Shown: positions 10,019 through 21,659 of the stretch, piece after piece | Layout of the letters: each line of letters starts with the position of its first letter | Position numbering within the stretch: position 1 is the first letter of the stretch | NCBI GenBank assembly: GCA_963556495.2 | Contig: OY747722.1 | Location: 26,177,501 to 26,241,500 of the forward strand | DNA: 64,000 nt | Source: Valencia hispanica | Taxonomy: Eukaryota > Chordata > Actinopteri > Cyprinodontiformes > Valenciidae | Reading direction: 5' to 3' | Notes under the pieces: generated by a model | Databases searched by the model: none | The model's input: only the letters and a program-made list of their open reading frames with translations | What the model was told of the DNA's origin: nothing | Program-made: the position numbers and the translations under genes

Positions 10019-10031
10019 GTAGCTTGGCAAC
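10019..10031. promoter_or_regulatory. Candidate RFX X-box
   Basis: GTAGCT-T-GGCAAC matches the RFX X-box consensus GTNRCC-N(0-3)-RGYAAC at 11 of 12 fixed positions, with a perfect right half-site. It is about 125 bp upstream of the ATG of the EF-hand/WD40 gene, the usual distance for X-boxes in genes of motile or sensory cilia. One match by eye can be chance. Confidence 0.4.
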
Positions 10032-10249
10032 AACAGGCTGTGTGGGAGGAGGAAGAAAAATATCAACCATCTGTCTTCTAAATTCCAAGTGGCACAGTTT
10101 GGGTCATCAAAAGTAACTATAATTTGTTTGCCTTTATGGAATGAGTAAAACTAACCCTTTAGCATACGTTAGTTAGCAGAGTGTTGAACGTTAAGTTAAA
10201 AAAACAAACTTTCCAATGTTTTTCAAAATTATTTTTATCTGTAGGAACC

Positions 10250-10680
10250 CAGCAATCATGCTGGTTGATGTATATTTGACCTTAAAAGTGTACTCAACAA
10301 GAGTAGCACTACTTTAACATATCTACTTTAACATATCAAGTAAAAGTAAGATCCAGAAAATTACTCAACTGATCATAACATCTGATTCATTGTTTTGCAA
10401 TGATGCCATGAGCCAAAAGTATCAAATATAAACAAATCCCACTATTCCAGTACTACAATTCTTAATACAAATAAACATCATAGAAAGAAAACAAAAAAAT
10501 GTTAAGCTGAAGCAAACACATCCTTTCCAATGAATTTCCTTACATTTTAGTCAAGTAAGAGTAGCAATACTTTATATTACTCAAGTAAAAGTACAGTATA
10601 GTAAAAGTACAACTAATAGTATTTTTAGATGGTGAATGTAACTTAATGTAACTAGTGACTACCCACCTCTGTTTGACAGA
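10250..10680. repeat. Dispersed fish repeat with tactcaagtaaaagta phrases
   Basis: The phrases actcaacaagagtagcacta, tcaagtaaaagtaa, tactcaagtaaaagtacag and a closing taactagtgactacccacctctg recur in a style I recognise from an abundant non-autonomous repeat of teleost genomes. Terminal inverted repeats are not clear here. No coding content is supported. Confidence 0.45.
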
Positions 10681-11328
10681 CACACAGTTGTGGTTTTATA
10701 CTATTGAGCTGTATTTTTAAATACGATATTGATGGACCAGAATGGATTAAACAGAAACCTATGTTATAATTTGTTTCAAAAGGCCAATTGAGCAATAGCA
10801 GCATTAAATAGCCTTTATAACTAAGACTGAAACAGTTTAAATACTCTTATGCATAAAGTTGCCTTGTATCTATGTATGTGCGATTTTCATTATAATTATA
10901 TCTGCTACATTTATGGCATTAAATGGCAAAAGCTGTTTATTTTTAAATAGAATTCTAAATAAATCCAGAGAGTCAGGGGTTAGAGCCTCACTATCAAGAA
11001 TAAATAAATTAAAATTCTGTTGCTATGGTTATTATCCGCCTTCCGCTGAACCATTTTTTGATTTTTCAAATTGACTTTTGGTCTTGACAAGATGTTTGTT
11101 CACTAATGTTTTTTTTTATAGACCCTTGGTCTTTGACTGGACAGAAGCGGGCTCTGTTGAGTGAATTGGTTGCACTAGAATTCATTCAGGGTGTTCTGGT
11201 AAAGAGGATCAACAAAAATGCACACTACAGTTTTCAAAATGTGCCACTCTGTGTTGGTTTAATAAAGCATCATAATGAAATAATAGAAAGTTTGTAGTTT
11301 TACAAAATGTATAAGGCTCAACAACCTT

Positions 11329-11650
11329 ATGAAGAAGGCTAGTTCTATTCCTGGCATGACTGTGGAACATCTGGAAATGATGATACAAAGAAGGATTTTT
11401 CATAAAATAAAAAAAATTATGAACAACCCTGAGCATCATCTTCATGAGACTATCATACAACAACAGAGCGTCTTCAGTCGGAGGCTTCTTCAGTTTCGCT
11501 GCAATACAGACCGCTACAGGAAATCCTTCCTACCCACAGCCATCATTATCTACAACAACTCTTTAAAGAATTAATTATATGAGCTATACCAACACTTAAT
11601 TTCCCTCTGGAATCAATAAAGTATTTTTGAATTGAATTGAATTGATAAAA
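11329..11650 (+). mobile_element. Non-LTR retrotransposon 3' end, (TTGAA)n tail
   Basis: The last part of a LINE ORF2 is readable (MIQRRIFHKIKKIMNN, then a segment containing RRLLQF and RKSFLPTAI). It is followed by the terminal phrase tttccctctggaatcaataaagt and a GAATT/TTGAA tandem tail. The same 3' end occurs near 20820 (minus), 25320 (plus), 60600 (plus) and 56735 (minus), so this is one LINE family. This copy retains the undeleted 3' region and is useful for reading the deletion derivatives elsewhere. Confidence 0.8.
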
Positions 11651-14600
11651 GTTCAAGGGACATGAACGTTTTTGCAAGGGACCGTGGTACTGGTAGAATT
11701 AGCATGATGTGGTTAATACATCAACATACACCACACTCTAAATAGTGTCACAAGTCCCCAGTTAGTACTGAAATAGCAGCGGTTAATTATACCAATAAAT
11801 GAAACTTTTATAGTCTGTCTTTTTACTGGCAAATCTGACCTTTACCCCCCTTCATCTAAACTACTCAAAACAAAATTGGGCCAACAAAGAGCACACTGTG
11901 TAACTCATGATGTACACATGTAGGACACTGTAATCTTTTTCTTCCAACTCTGTTGAGTGTCTGCAGCACGATTGTAAATGGAAGTTATACACATAGCACA
12001 CCAAATTTTTGGCTGCATCGTACAATATTTATTTATTTACCTATTGATTTCTTTACCATTTTACGTAATGGCGTTCTGTATAGTCATCCACCCATTACTG
12101 CTGCATGTCCAACTATAGCTAAATGTGTTTTAAATTTGGACATATGTATAGTTATGAACAATTTCAATAGTATAGAAGTTGAAGTTAATAAACAAGAACA
12201 ACCGAAGAGAAGACATTCTATTTTCTTCCAACAAAATAAAATTAATGGTGTAGAATAAATGGCACCACCACATTTATTCCCCCTTCAAATTATGACATGA
12301 TTATGACTGCTCTTATCATGCCAAGATCTGAACTTCCAAGCAACTTCACTTTGACAGCAGACAGGAAGAAGCTAAAATAATAATCAGGTTATTATTTTTT
12401 GTGTTTTAGTACATTTTAATAAAAATATTCATTTTTTTTTTTTTACCACAAACCTTTAGTGGAGTGCCCTTTTCAGGTTATAACTTTACACTCCACTTAA
12501 ATTTGAATCGGCCATTGCTACAGGCCCAGCTTGGATTACTGACGTCAGCAGTTATAACTAACGTCAGCCTTCCTAGCTTAACTGAAAATTAATAAAGATT
12601 GTCACAGATGGATATAATAAAAGATCCAATGAAAGGATAAGTCAAGGACATGACAAAAACATCATAGAAAGTGGCTTAGTTATCCATCCAGTTAAATGTA
12701 TAACCCGCATAAAGCAGCTTTGACAGTCTGGGAAATAGAAATTGAAAAATGGGGGGATGTGTCCCCAGGCATACCCTCCCTAGCACGCGCATCCTGTAGA
12801 CCACAGTTCTCAATCAGAAGACGCCATTATGCAGGGGAAATGTCATTAGTAGTTTTACAATTTCACGCATTGGTGCTGCTAACAGGTCTCTGGAAGATGG
12901 CAGGTTATGGATGAGAGGTAAGAGGCCCCAAACTCTTGAGGCAAGCCAGACGTTGAGTAATGTTCAGTACTTGGGATAAGGCAAAAGGAATACCTGTCTA
13001 TTACTGCACATCGCTCATCCAAGTACAAGTACATTTCTGACCTGAGGACAAAATGCTTTGGTTTTCCAAATCCAACAAGTTGAAAGTTACATTTAGTAAC
13101 TTCTTCTTATTTCCATTTGCAAGATAATCTATCCGTCCATTGTCGTCTGCTGGCCCGATCTGTTTTTTGATGCCTTGGCAGCCGCTCCAAGCATTTGGTA
13201 GAGTTAGGGTAGCATATCTTCCTTGGTGCAGGTAGAGCAGCTGCATAGTATGAGATTAGGCAACTTTATTATCAGGTCACTGCTATTGACATCCATTTTG
13301 TAGAAGTACTGTATGTATTACATTTCTACGTTACCAAAAATCTTTTTAAAATGTTCCAAATACCCTTGCCTGACTTGAAGGGCAACCCACACCAGGAGCA
13401 TGATGCTTTAGAGCTACAGTATGTAATATTTGTACTTGTTTAATTTCAAATTCTGTGTATCCCGTTCACAAACTTATCCTTTTTCATTAATATTTCTCAC
13501 CAACATCTATTCTAAGTATTCCTATTAACTTGAAATTTTAAATTTTCATACATATAAACTGTGGTCGACCCTCCATTGTCATGCGGTATCTTGAAATAGG
13601 GTAGCTGTTTAGGGACATACAAGATATAATGCTCCCTGTTTTGCATCCTCTCTTGAAAACGCAGATCTTCGAGAAGTTGTAGTGGTTCACCTTATCCCTC
13701 TAAATTTTGTGTCAGGGAATGGCGCTGATTCTCTGCGTGGCAGCCTGGCTGGTTTGGTGAAATTCTGCATCTTCCTCTTGGGTAACTTCCCCTGCTTCAA
13801 CGGCATGTGATACACCTCTGCCTCTCTGTGCTCTACCTCGCTGTTTCCTCTGCCTGTCTCAACTGAAGATGAATTGTCTGATGATGAGTCAGTTTACAGA
13901 GGGGGAAAAAAATACTACAGACTCCACTACCTTGTATATATCCAAAATGGCAAATAATGAAATAAATAGCCTCAAATATATAATATAAAAATAAACTAAA
14001 CAATATAGTTTGCTTGTTACATTAGCCTGGAGTCATTACAAATTTGCTTGTTGCTGTTAAACACAGCAAATATAATTAACATCAACATAGCTAACATAAA
14101 AAACAGATTTGATTGCTCAACGCATATTTAGATCAAATTTAGAAAAGAATACAGATTAAAAGAACGGACCTGATCAATGGATCGACATATTCCCTTTTTC
14201 ATGCCTGTGGGCTACCGTAGCTGCAATACCTACTCTGAACTGTGTGGTGCTGAAAAGTCAAAAAAAAGATTTTCTTCTGTACCTTTAACATCTTTTAGAA
14301 GCACAGAGCAGATCAGTGGATTTTCGCTAAATACAGTTAACCATTTGTGCAAGCAGGTGGCATAGCTGACCATAACATTACTTGCTAAACTCAAATAAAT
14401 GTATTATACCGTAAATTGTTTATTGTGCATATCTTTAACCAAGCATCTACATATTAGCTTCATTTAAACTAGATTTCTTACTGGAGTAGTCAATATCGGG
14501 AGAAATCAATCACTAGGCAACATCTTTTAGCTATTTTCCTTTTAACAGCAAGATTGTGGGTCATATATTTATTTTTCAACGTCAAAATTCGTCTTTTTTT

Positions 14601-14834
14601 GTCCATTTCAAAAGATTTTTCACCACAAATGGCGCTACATCACAATGAGAGGAACGACCAAAGCAGGGCTGAAGAAGAGCAACTATGGGAGTCGGAATTT
14701 AGAACTATTTGCGCTTATTTTATTGAGTAGCATCAATATTCCTGAATAGTACATGTTTGGAAAGGATTGCTATCTGGGAGAATTGTCCACAACCAGATGC
14801 CAGTGGTGTGGGCTGTTTCACTGATGAGAACAAA
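11651..14834. other. Non-coding, unresolved repeats
   Basis: No gene is supported. Open frames here (for example 12696-12914, 14177-14365) show no recognisable domain. Parts of 12740-13260 and 13400-13870 look like old DNA-transposon material (for example gagctacagtatgtaatatt at 13411), but I could not find matching ends. Confidence 0.4.
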
Positions 14835-14846
14835 CCGTGTATTTTT

Positions 14847-15034
14847 ATTTTTTTTAAAGGTTTTTGTCACCACAGTGGCCATTATTGAATGTGGACAGGC
14901 TTACAGAAAGCGGAGAGAAGCAGGGAGCGAGACATTCGGCAAATGGGGTGGAATCGAACCCGGGACAATTGCATCGAGGACTAAGGCCTCTGCACATGGG
15001 GCTCCCGTCTTAACCCACTGCGCCATGCGACACC
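14847..15034 (-). mobile_element. tRNA-derived SINE with intact promoter boxes
   Basis: Read on the minus strand, the head begins GGTGTCGCATGGCGCAGTGGG. An A box (TGGCGCAGTGGG, 15014-15025) and a B box (GGTTCGATTCC, 14950-14960) both match the RNA polymerase III internal promoter consensus, at tRNA-like spacing. The body continues with a pyrimidine-rich segment and ends in an A-rich tail (AAAAAAAATAAAAA) at 14847. The element is flanked by a perfect 12-bp duplication, ccgtgtattttt, at 14835-14846 and 15035-15046, 200 bp apart. This is a complete insertion, mobilised in trans by a LINE. It is not a functional tRNA gene: the cloverleaf is not maintained and the SINE body follows. Confidence 0.9.
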
Positions 15035-15089
15035 CCGTGTATTTTTTGACGCCCATCTTACACCGCCATTGTGTGCTTCCATTTACATA

Positions 15090-15550
15090 CATAGGACCCC
15101 AAGTATTCGTGGGGGTTTGGGACCACAGCTGCCCCTGAATAGCTAAAATCTGTGAATACTTGAGACCCCCCCCCCAAGAATCATTGTAACTGCCTCTTTT
15201 GGTAGTTCAAACACCAAATGTAGATCAATATGCATTTATACTTTTAAGCACTACCGCTTAAGCTACTATACAGTTCTTCTTAGTCCCGCTCTTGGGAGTA
15301 CAGCCAATCACCGACAGGGAAAATAAAAGCTGCTCCTGGATTGTCTGCTTTGCAAATGCCAGCCAATAGCGTGTCAACTAGCATTGTGTCTAGGTGTCTA
15401 GGCTTCCCAAGCTGCACTTTCTTTTTAATATTTTAGATGTGCTCTACAGATAAATCCGTGAATCCGCAAGGTTTTCTTCGAGTAATTTGGAGTTACGTTT
15501 CAAAGAAAAATCTGCAAACAAGTGAGTCTGTGAATACTGGACTACAACTG
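15090..15550. mobile_element. Tigger/pogo-like MITE
   Basis: The left end (ataggaccccaagtattcgt) and the reverse complement of the right end (cagttgtagtccagtattca) form an imperfect inverted repeat. The inner phrase gaatagctaaaatctgtgaa, followed by tacttgagacccccc, resembles the subterminal region of Tigger/pogo elements. There is no transposase. Exact ends and the expected TA duplication are approximate. Confidence 0.55.
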
Positions 15551-16751
15551 GGGGTGGGGGGTTTCTTAATTTTTCTAATGCATTGAAAGGTGATGCCGGA
15601 GCCTTTTTTAATTACAGCCCCGCATCTTTGTATGCCAATCAATCATTACTTAATTGTGCTATAGAGTGACAGGAGACTTATTCTCTTCTTAATTTTTTAG
15701 TTTCTAAAACAAATTTTTACTGTCCTCTTGTGATCTGAAACTGATGTGCACCTAATTATAGTTGCAATTGTGCCCAAAAAGAAAGCCCAAATCATGGCTC
15801 TTTCCCTAATCTAACAAATGTCAATAAATTTGATCAACATGACTGCTTTGACGTGGTTTCAGTAAAAAAAAATACCAACACAGTTTATACCATTTTTCTG
15901 TTGCAATTGTATCAGAAATCCAATTGCATTTTTTATATTTTTCCCATATGATGCTTACAGTATTTTGCAAACACAAAAACAGGAGGATCAACCTACTACA
16001 ACAACACTATCCTGAACCCCTTGCGCTCATTTATATATTTAACACTCCAAAACTGAGGCACAATATCTGCATTGCAAATGAGTGTCAAACCGTGGGCAGA
16101 GGAGATGGATGACTCTCCCCTCTTTGAGAGGCCGACTCTGCCAGAGATTGCAGATCAGAAGAGGCTATAATTACGGTACAGCCTCAGAGACAAACTGGAG
16201 GGATCAACCAACAAGTCCTCAGAGCTGTCAGGTTTTCTGAAGGAAGCACAGTACCATAATTGAACCAAGCTGAATGGGTACAGGAAGGAGACTTTAGACA
16301 ATCAGCTGCAGTTAACATCTAATGCAAGAAAGGTTTAGCAACATGCAACATGGTTCCATGGCCCAAACAATGTCCTGTGGTTTCGAATTGAGCTGCAAAA
16401 ATTCTCTAAAACAATGATCCAGTCTCTGAAATCTACATAAACATATTGTGTTTCAAAGCCCCCTAATAAAGCTTAAAATAACCAGTTATTAGGAACAACT
16501 CAGTAACCACAGCCACTCAGTATAAATTAGGTTTTACACATTCATGATTAACACCTTGTTCCATTTGCACTCAGATTTAGTTCTTCCAGCTTCATCTACT
16601 GCATTTCCAGCACTTTAGGTGCAATTTATACGGTAAAATTTCTAAACTTCTGCCTTTTGAAATGCATAACACAAAAAAAAGTATTTGAAGAACACTCAGA
16701 GCAACTGCAGCTTTCACACAGATAGGTATCTGTATTTTAAAAGACAGTTTA
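15551..16751. other. Non-coding stretch
   Basis: Nothing is supported as a gene. The segment 16135-16330 is less AT-rich, with phrases like old transposase coding DNA, but no frame is convincing. Confidence 0.4.
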
Positions 16752-17617
16752 GGCAAGGCAAGGCAATTTTATGTGTATAGCACACTTTCAACAACAAGGT
16801 AATTCAAGGTGCTTTAACATGATTAGGGGGTAAAATAAAAATAGCAGTAAAACACAGACAAAGCATATAAATTAAACAGCAATAAAGCATGAAGCACACA
16901 CAAAACATATGATACATGAAAACATTACTCAAAGGCAGCGCTAAACAGATGAGTTTTTAGCTGTGATTTAAAAGAACTCAGTGTTTCAGCAGCTTTGCAG
17001 TTGTCTGGAAGATTGTTCCAGTTTAGAGCAGCATTGAAACTGAAAGATGCTTCTCCATGTTTGGGTCTATATCTAGGGATGTTGAGTAGACTGGAATTCG
17101 AGTGTTCTGTTGGGTTGGTATAGTAACAGTAGATCTTTAACATCCTTTGGTGCTAAGCCATTCAATGATTTGTAAACTAGTAAACTATTTTGAAGTCTGT
17201 GTAAGGACTTTAGAACTGGGGTGATATCCTCTACTTTCCTGGTTGTAGTGAGGACGCGAGCATCCGCGTTCTGGATCAGCTGCAGCTGTCTGATTGACTT
17301 TTTAGGCAGACTTGTAAGGACACTATTGCAGTAATCAGTCCGACTAAAGATAAACGCATGGGTGAGTTTTGTCAAGGTCCTGTTGCGACATCTTCCTTTA
17401 ATCCTAGAAATGTTCTTCAGGTTATAGAAGGCTGACCTGGTTATCACCTGACCCTGGAGATTCAGGTCCGAGAACATTACTACACCTAAATTTCACACCT
17501 GATCAGTAGTTTCTAGCTGTATCAACTGAGGCTGTGTGCTGACTCTTGATCGTTCCTCTTTAGGTCCAACAGTAACTACTTCTATTTTGTTTCTGTTCAG
17601 CTGGAGAAAGTTATGGC
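16752..17617 (-). mobile_element. L2-type LINE, 3' half (after LTR insertion)
   Basis: Minus-strand 3' half of an L2 LINE whose RT half is at 18434-19025. Readable pieces are 17073-17477 (SAFYNLKNISRIKG, FIFSRTDYCNSVLTSLPKKS, IQNADARVLTTTRK) and 16925-17143 (HGEASFSFNAALNWNNLPDN). They are joined by a frameshift or deletion within the IDFK...LLVYKALNG-type region. The 3' end reads aaagcaccttgaatta with a TTGCC tandem tail near 16752-16765, typical of fish L2. At its upstream boundary the coding sequence is cut at ATGGC (17613-17617) by an 811-bp insertion. Confidence 0.85.
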
Positions 17618-18428
17618 TGTAGAGTATTAAATGGTCAACGGTACCAAGGAAAAACATTGAAAAGGAGAGAACATTCTAGAAAGGCCTCAGACAGGTGGAA
17701 TTATGTTTAAGTATCTCTGAGTAAAAAAATCTGAGACAGATTGACGTCACTGTTGGTGACAGATTGATGTTGGTCAGCCACACTGTGCACAAATAGTATT
17801 TTTTGTGAACACACATGTGCCTTAAGATATGGAACATAAAAAATGTGAACATCATTCAAGACCCTGCAGATTTTCGATGTTAGACAAAACCATTTGTTGT
17901 GTAGACTGAAGTATTATGTTGGAAGACAAAAACACCTGTTCTATAAACTGAAGTCTATTCGTTGGTATAAAATGATCTTTGTATGCTAAAGTGTCCATCA
18001 GAGCTGACAGCTGGGATAAGTAATTATGCCCATATAAGGTTGTTTGCGTCATCTAACAGGTGTGTCCATTTGCATCCTAGTTTAACAAAAGACAACCAAT
18101 GATAACCAGACACGGGTAGAATAAATGTGGGGATGTTTATAGGAAAAAAAAGGAATTAGGCTACATGAAAAGAAAAAGGAGGTCCCAGGGAAGGGAAACA
18201 GCGGGAGGCACAAAGGTATAAATTAAGGGGTCTGATCAATGTATTTTCAGTGTGAAAGTGTGTGTGTGTTTGTAAGTTGTGTACTGTCATGTTTGTGCAA
18301 AATAAACTCCAAGTGCCTGAAGAGTGCTTTGTGACTCTATTGAACTCCACTAGCCAGATGGTTGAGAGTTTACATAGTTAAAATCTAGAAACTACATCTG
18401 AAGATGAAGGTCGTCATTCACCAACGAC
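17618..18428 (+). mobile_element. 811-bp LTR-like insertion inside the L2 copy
   Basis: The insertion is flanked by the 5-bp direct repeat ATGGC (17613-17617 and 18429-18433). Removing it together with one ATGGC copy brings the L2 reading frame back in register. In plus orientation the element begins TGTAGAG, has a CCAAT-like phrase (aaccaatgataacc), a TATA box (tataaatta) and an AATAAA about 84 bp further on. This is the promoter-to-poly(A) layout of a retroelement LTR. No gag or pol coding sequence is visible, so a solo LTR is the best reading. The last bases are AC instead of the usual CA, which is a weakness of this call. Family unknown. Confidence 0.6.
18217..18306 (+). promoter_or_regulatory. 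TATA box and poly(A) signal of the LTR-like element
   Basis: tataaatta at 18217-18225 and aataaa at 18301-18306, in the same orientation and at LTR-like spacing. Confidence 0.45.
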
Positions 18429-18433
18429 ATGGC

Positions 18434-19025
18434 ACACCCACCCATTGATTGGCTCGAAACATTTACTTAGGGTTTGGATGGGTTCAAAGTCAGCTGGTGA
18501 CATCGTAATGTAGAGCTGAGTATCATCTGCATAGTTATGGTGGTTAATCGTATTGGTTGTTATTCTGGGCTAGTGGAAGCATGTAGATATTAAATAAGAG
18601 ATGCACCAGGATGGAGCCCTGGGGCACCCCACATGTGATTTCTGTTCGTTCTGATGAAAAGTTTCCTATTGAAACATAGAAGTCCCTGTTCTTTAGGTAA
18701 GACTTGAACCAACCAAGTACTTTACCAGAGAGTCCGACCCAGCTCTCCAGTTGTTTCAATAGTATATCATGATCAAATGCTGCACTGAGGTCCAACAGAA
18801 CCAGCACTGTGGTCTTATCACAGTCTGTATTTATGCGGACGTCATCGAAAACTTTGACGAAGGCAGTCTCGGTGATGTGGTGAGCAAGGAAACCAGACTG
18901 AAAAACATCAAAGCAGTTGGTCATTGTTAGGAAGCGATTTAAATGCTGAAACACAGCGTTTTCAATGGTTTTACTGATGAATGGAAGATTAGAAATTGGC
19001 CTGTAGTCCTGCATCAACATGTTGT
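18434..19025 (-). mobile_element. L2-type LINE, reverse-transcriptase half
   Basis: A 158-codon open piece (18544-19020, minus) contains RT motifs: DYRPISNLPFISKTIE (motif 1), LLDLSAAFDHDILL (motif A, catalytic Asp in AAFD) and GVPQGSILVHLLFNIYM (motif B). The catalytic YADD (motif C) follows in another frame at about 18520-18530 (tatgcagatgat), so a frameshift near 18540 has killed the protein. Sequence continues to WVCH at 18434, where the LTR-like insertion interrupts it. The 5' endonuclease part is absent. Confidence 0.85.
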
Positions 19026-19089
19026 CCAGATTATTCTTCTTTAGCAGTGGTTTAATAATATATTAATATTTTATTAGTTTTTTGGGACA

Positions 19090-19400
19090 AATAAGACAGT
19101 TAAGTCAGCTTTGCACATCTAGAGATTAAAGTTTCTAGCCATTTTTTTAAATTATTATTCTGTCAGATTAGATAAAGAGGGTCTGTGAGCATCAATGTTC
19201 AAGTCTTGTCACAGCTTCTGAACTGAATTTAGGTTCGGACTTTGACTAGGCCATTCTGACATGTGGCTATGCTCTGATCTAAGCAATTCTATTGTAGCGC
19301 TGGCTGCATGTTTATGGTCTTTGTCCAGTTGGACGGCGAATCTTCACCCCTGTCTACACAGATTTACTATACTAGCCAGAATTTTTGGAAAAGGAACAAA
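19090..19400 (-). mobile_element. Tc1-like transposase relic
   Basis: Phrases agctttgcacatctagag, gattagataaagag, tcggactttgactaggccat and cattctgaca match the 3' part of a Tc1 transposase gene read on the minus strand. The same region is intact at 23820-24010. Many indels; no terminal repeat is recognised nearby. Confidence 0.65.
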
Positions 19401-20818
19401 AGACAAAGGCAATGAGCAATCTTTAAGATTTTGAAGTCAGCCTTTTGACTGATATTCATAAAACTTCAACAGTGTCGAGTGTATTCTTCACTTTGGCCGG
19501 ATGCCATCCAACATTGGCATCAGCAGCTCAACTAAATCCGATTTAGACATGAAAACAGACTTGTTTTTGTGTCATGCCAGGGAGGGATAGAACAGGCCTG
19601 ATGAAGCCACTGCTTCACAGCCACCTTCAGGCTATTTTACAACAACAGGGCATTGAGGGAGTGGAGGGGTGACACCAGGGGCCACGCAACAATCAGCGTG
19701 ATGTCAAAGCCACAACTGTAATGAACTGGAGGAGGTTTCAGCCAAAAAATCCTTTGCAGGCTTGGAAAACATCACTGAAACATCCATAGACAGTTGATGT
19801 CTCTTCCAGATGGTGAAGCAAAGTCCAGCGTGGATGAAATGATTAAGTCCTTTTCAGATTAAAATGTAAGCATTTTTTGCTAATATAGTTATTACCCGAC
19901 AAAACATCTGCCATTGAGGCTAGGCGTTTATCCGATAACTCAAAGAACTTGAGGATTTTCGACAGTTTACCTGAGTTACCGCCATTCTTTGCATCACATC
20001 TTTTTTGAAAAAGGAGTCACTGTGTACTGCTTTCCTCTCTCCTGATTAAAATATGGCAGACAAGGAACATCATGCAAATGAAATATCCCTGGAGGAAAAC
20101 AATTTGGCTCAAATATGTATCATATTTCCAGCATATTGAAGGGGAGTTCTGATTAAATATTGAGTTGCCTGTAAAGATAGTCCTCACCTTATTCCATTTA
20201 GATTTAATAAATGAACCAAATTCACAGATCAGAGACCTTATCTAATCAGAGGAGGAATGTATGGTTTTTAATAGCAAAAAGAAGATTAAAAAATCTGATG
20301 CTCAGTGGCATCGGTTTCAAAATAATTAAACTAAAAAAAACACTGCACCAAATGGAGTCTTAATATTAAACATTGGGAAAATGTTTGGTTTTGAAACAGA
20401 GAGAAAAGCTCTTTAAAACCATTGTTTGGGAAGCAAATTTACCATTTGTGGTTACATTTAAAGTCTACCTCCTCAGTTTCAAGGTCTCTTCATTCTTATT
20501 TCATCCTATACTTCCAGAAAGTGCTTTGTTGAAAATGTTACGGAAAAATTATTGAAGAAATTTAGCTTCTTTTTTTACCATTAAGAAATATTTCATTGTA
20601 AACTGTGTGATTTTTAAATACTGTCAGGTCATTGGTTTCTGAATAATTGACTTTCTTCAACAGCAAGGCCTAGACCAGTTTATTTGGAAAGGTCTCCTCC
20701 TACCTAAAACAAGGTGCGTGTTTGATTTGGATATGGCTCTAAACTCATGGAGTTATTAGGCCTCAAACCTTTCATACATATAACTATTTCTTCACTTCCT
20801 CTGGTGTAAAGGTATTTT
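19401..20818. other. Non-coding; possible decayed LINE text
   Basis: No gene is supported. 20040-20780 has a faint resemblance to the late part of an L1 ORF2 (for example DQFIWKGLLLPKTR around 20670-20710) but is too degraded to call. Confidence 0.3.
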
Positions 20819-21351
20819 TCAATTCAAATTCAAAATCACTTTATTAATCCCAAAGGGAAATTAAATGTTGTTGTAACTCATTATGCAAGTTCCTTCAAAG
20901 ATTTGTTGTAGATGCTGATGTCCGTGGGTAGGGATGATCTCTTGTAGCGCTCTGCAGATCTGAAGAAGCCTCTGACTGAAGACGCTCTGTAGTTGTATGA
21001 CAGTCTGATGTAGAGGATGCTCTGGATCTATGGCGTCTTCTTTTCAACTCATCAGGGTTTTGTGGCTGTAGTTGAGGTATTATTTGAGCTTTTGTGATGT
21101 TAATCAGCTGCTGCCAGTTGTAAACCACCTTGTTGCCATGGTTATGCATCATAACAAATGTCCAAAAATAAAAAGTATCAGCAAAAATCCTTCCAGCTGC
21201 ACAGCATTCAAAACCAGAGAGAACAGTTGTCCACAAAAACAATGTTTCTACCAGAAATGGAAGAATTAAAGTTTAAAAAAAGAAAAAAAAATATGAACCA
21301 AAGTAACAGAGCTACTCCAACATGCTGCCACCTTGAGCGGCGCAATTCCGG
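20819..21351 (-). mobile_element. Internally deleted LINE copy A
   Basis: A non-autonomous derivative: the LINE 5' end (CGGAATTGCGCCGCTCAAGG on the minus strand, at 21351 downward) runs through a 5' coding segment and then jumps, at GATCCAGAG/CATCCTC, to the family 3' end with its AATAAAGTAATTTTGAATT tail. Endonuclease and RT are gone. A 115-codon frame (20895-21242) spans the junction and ends in the former 3' coding region. The protein read from it differs at only about three positions from that of copy C at 60380-60727. The frame may be a by-product of the deletion. Confidence 0.85.
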
Positions 21352-21659
21352 AATTTGGACTGCATCATGGTACAGGTACTATAGTTTGACATGTACAGTC
21401 CAACCTGCATCTTCTTTTCAAACATTTATCTGCATAATTTTTTGTTAAAAGAAGTAAAAAGAACTCATTTTTCTTTAGTTCCTGTATAGAACCTCAAAGG
21501 GTTGAGCCTAAACTATACCTAGTACTCTACCATGAGTCAAAACTTTGGCTGAAGTGGTGCTTGTAATTCCAGCCCAGAAAAAAGTACCCCCAAAAAAAGC
21601 TTAACCCGGGGGTTAAATCAATAGATTCTTCTGTCTTTTGCACCAAGTTCCACCATTTT

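Noticed and set aside
13400..14700. One large DNA transposon spanning 13.4-14.7 kb
   Set aside because: Both sides look transposon-like, but I could not find matching terminal repeats or a target duplication.
14950..15025. Possible tRNA gene (A and B boxes)
   Set aside because: The flanking 12-bp duplications, A-rich tail and extended body show it is a SINE; the cloverleaf is not maintained.
18289..18433. Bacterial or phage-type attachment site at the ATGGC duplication
   Set aside because: The duplication is explained by retroelement integration; no integrase gene and no prokaryotic context.
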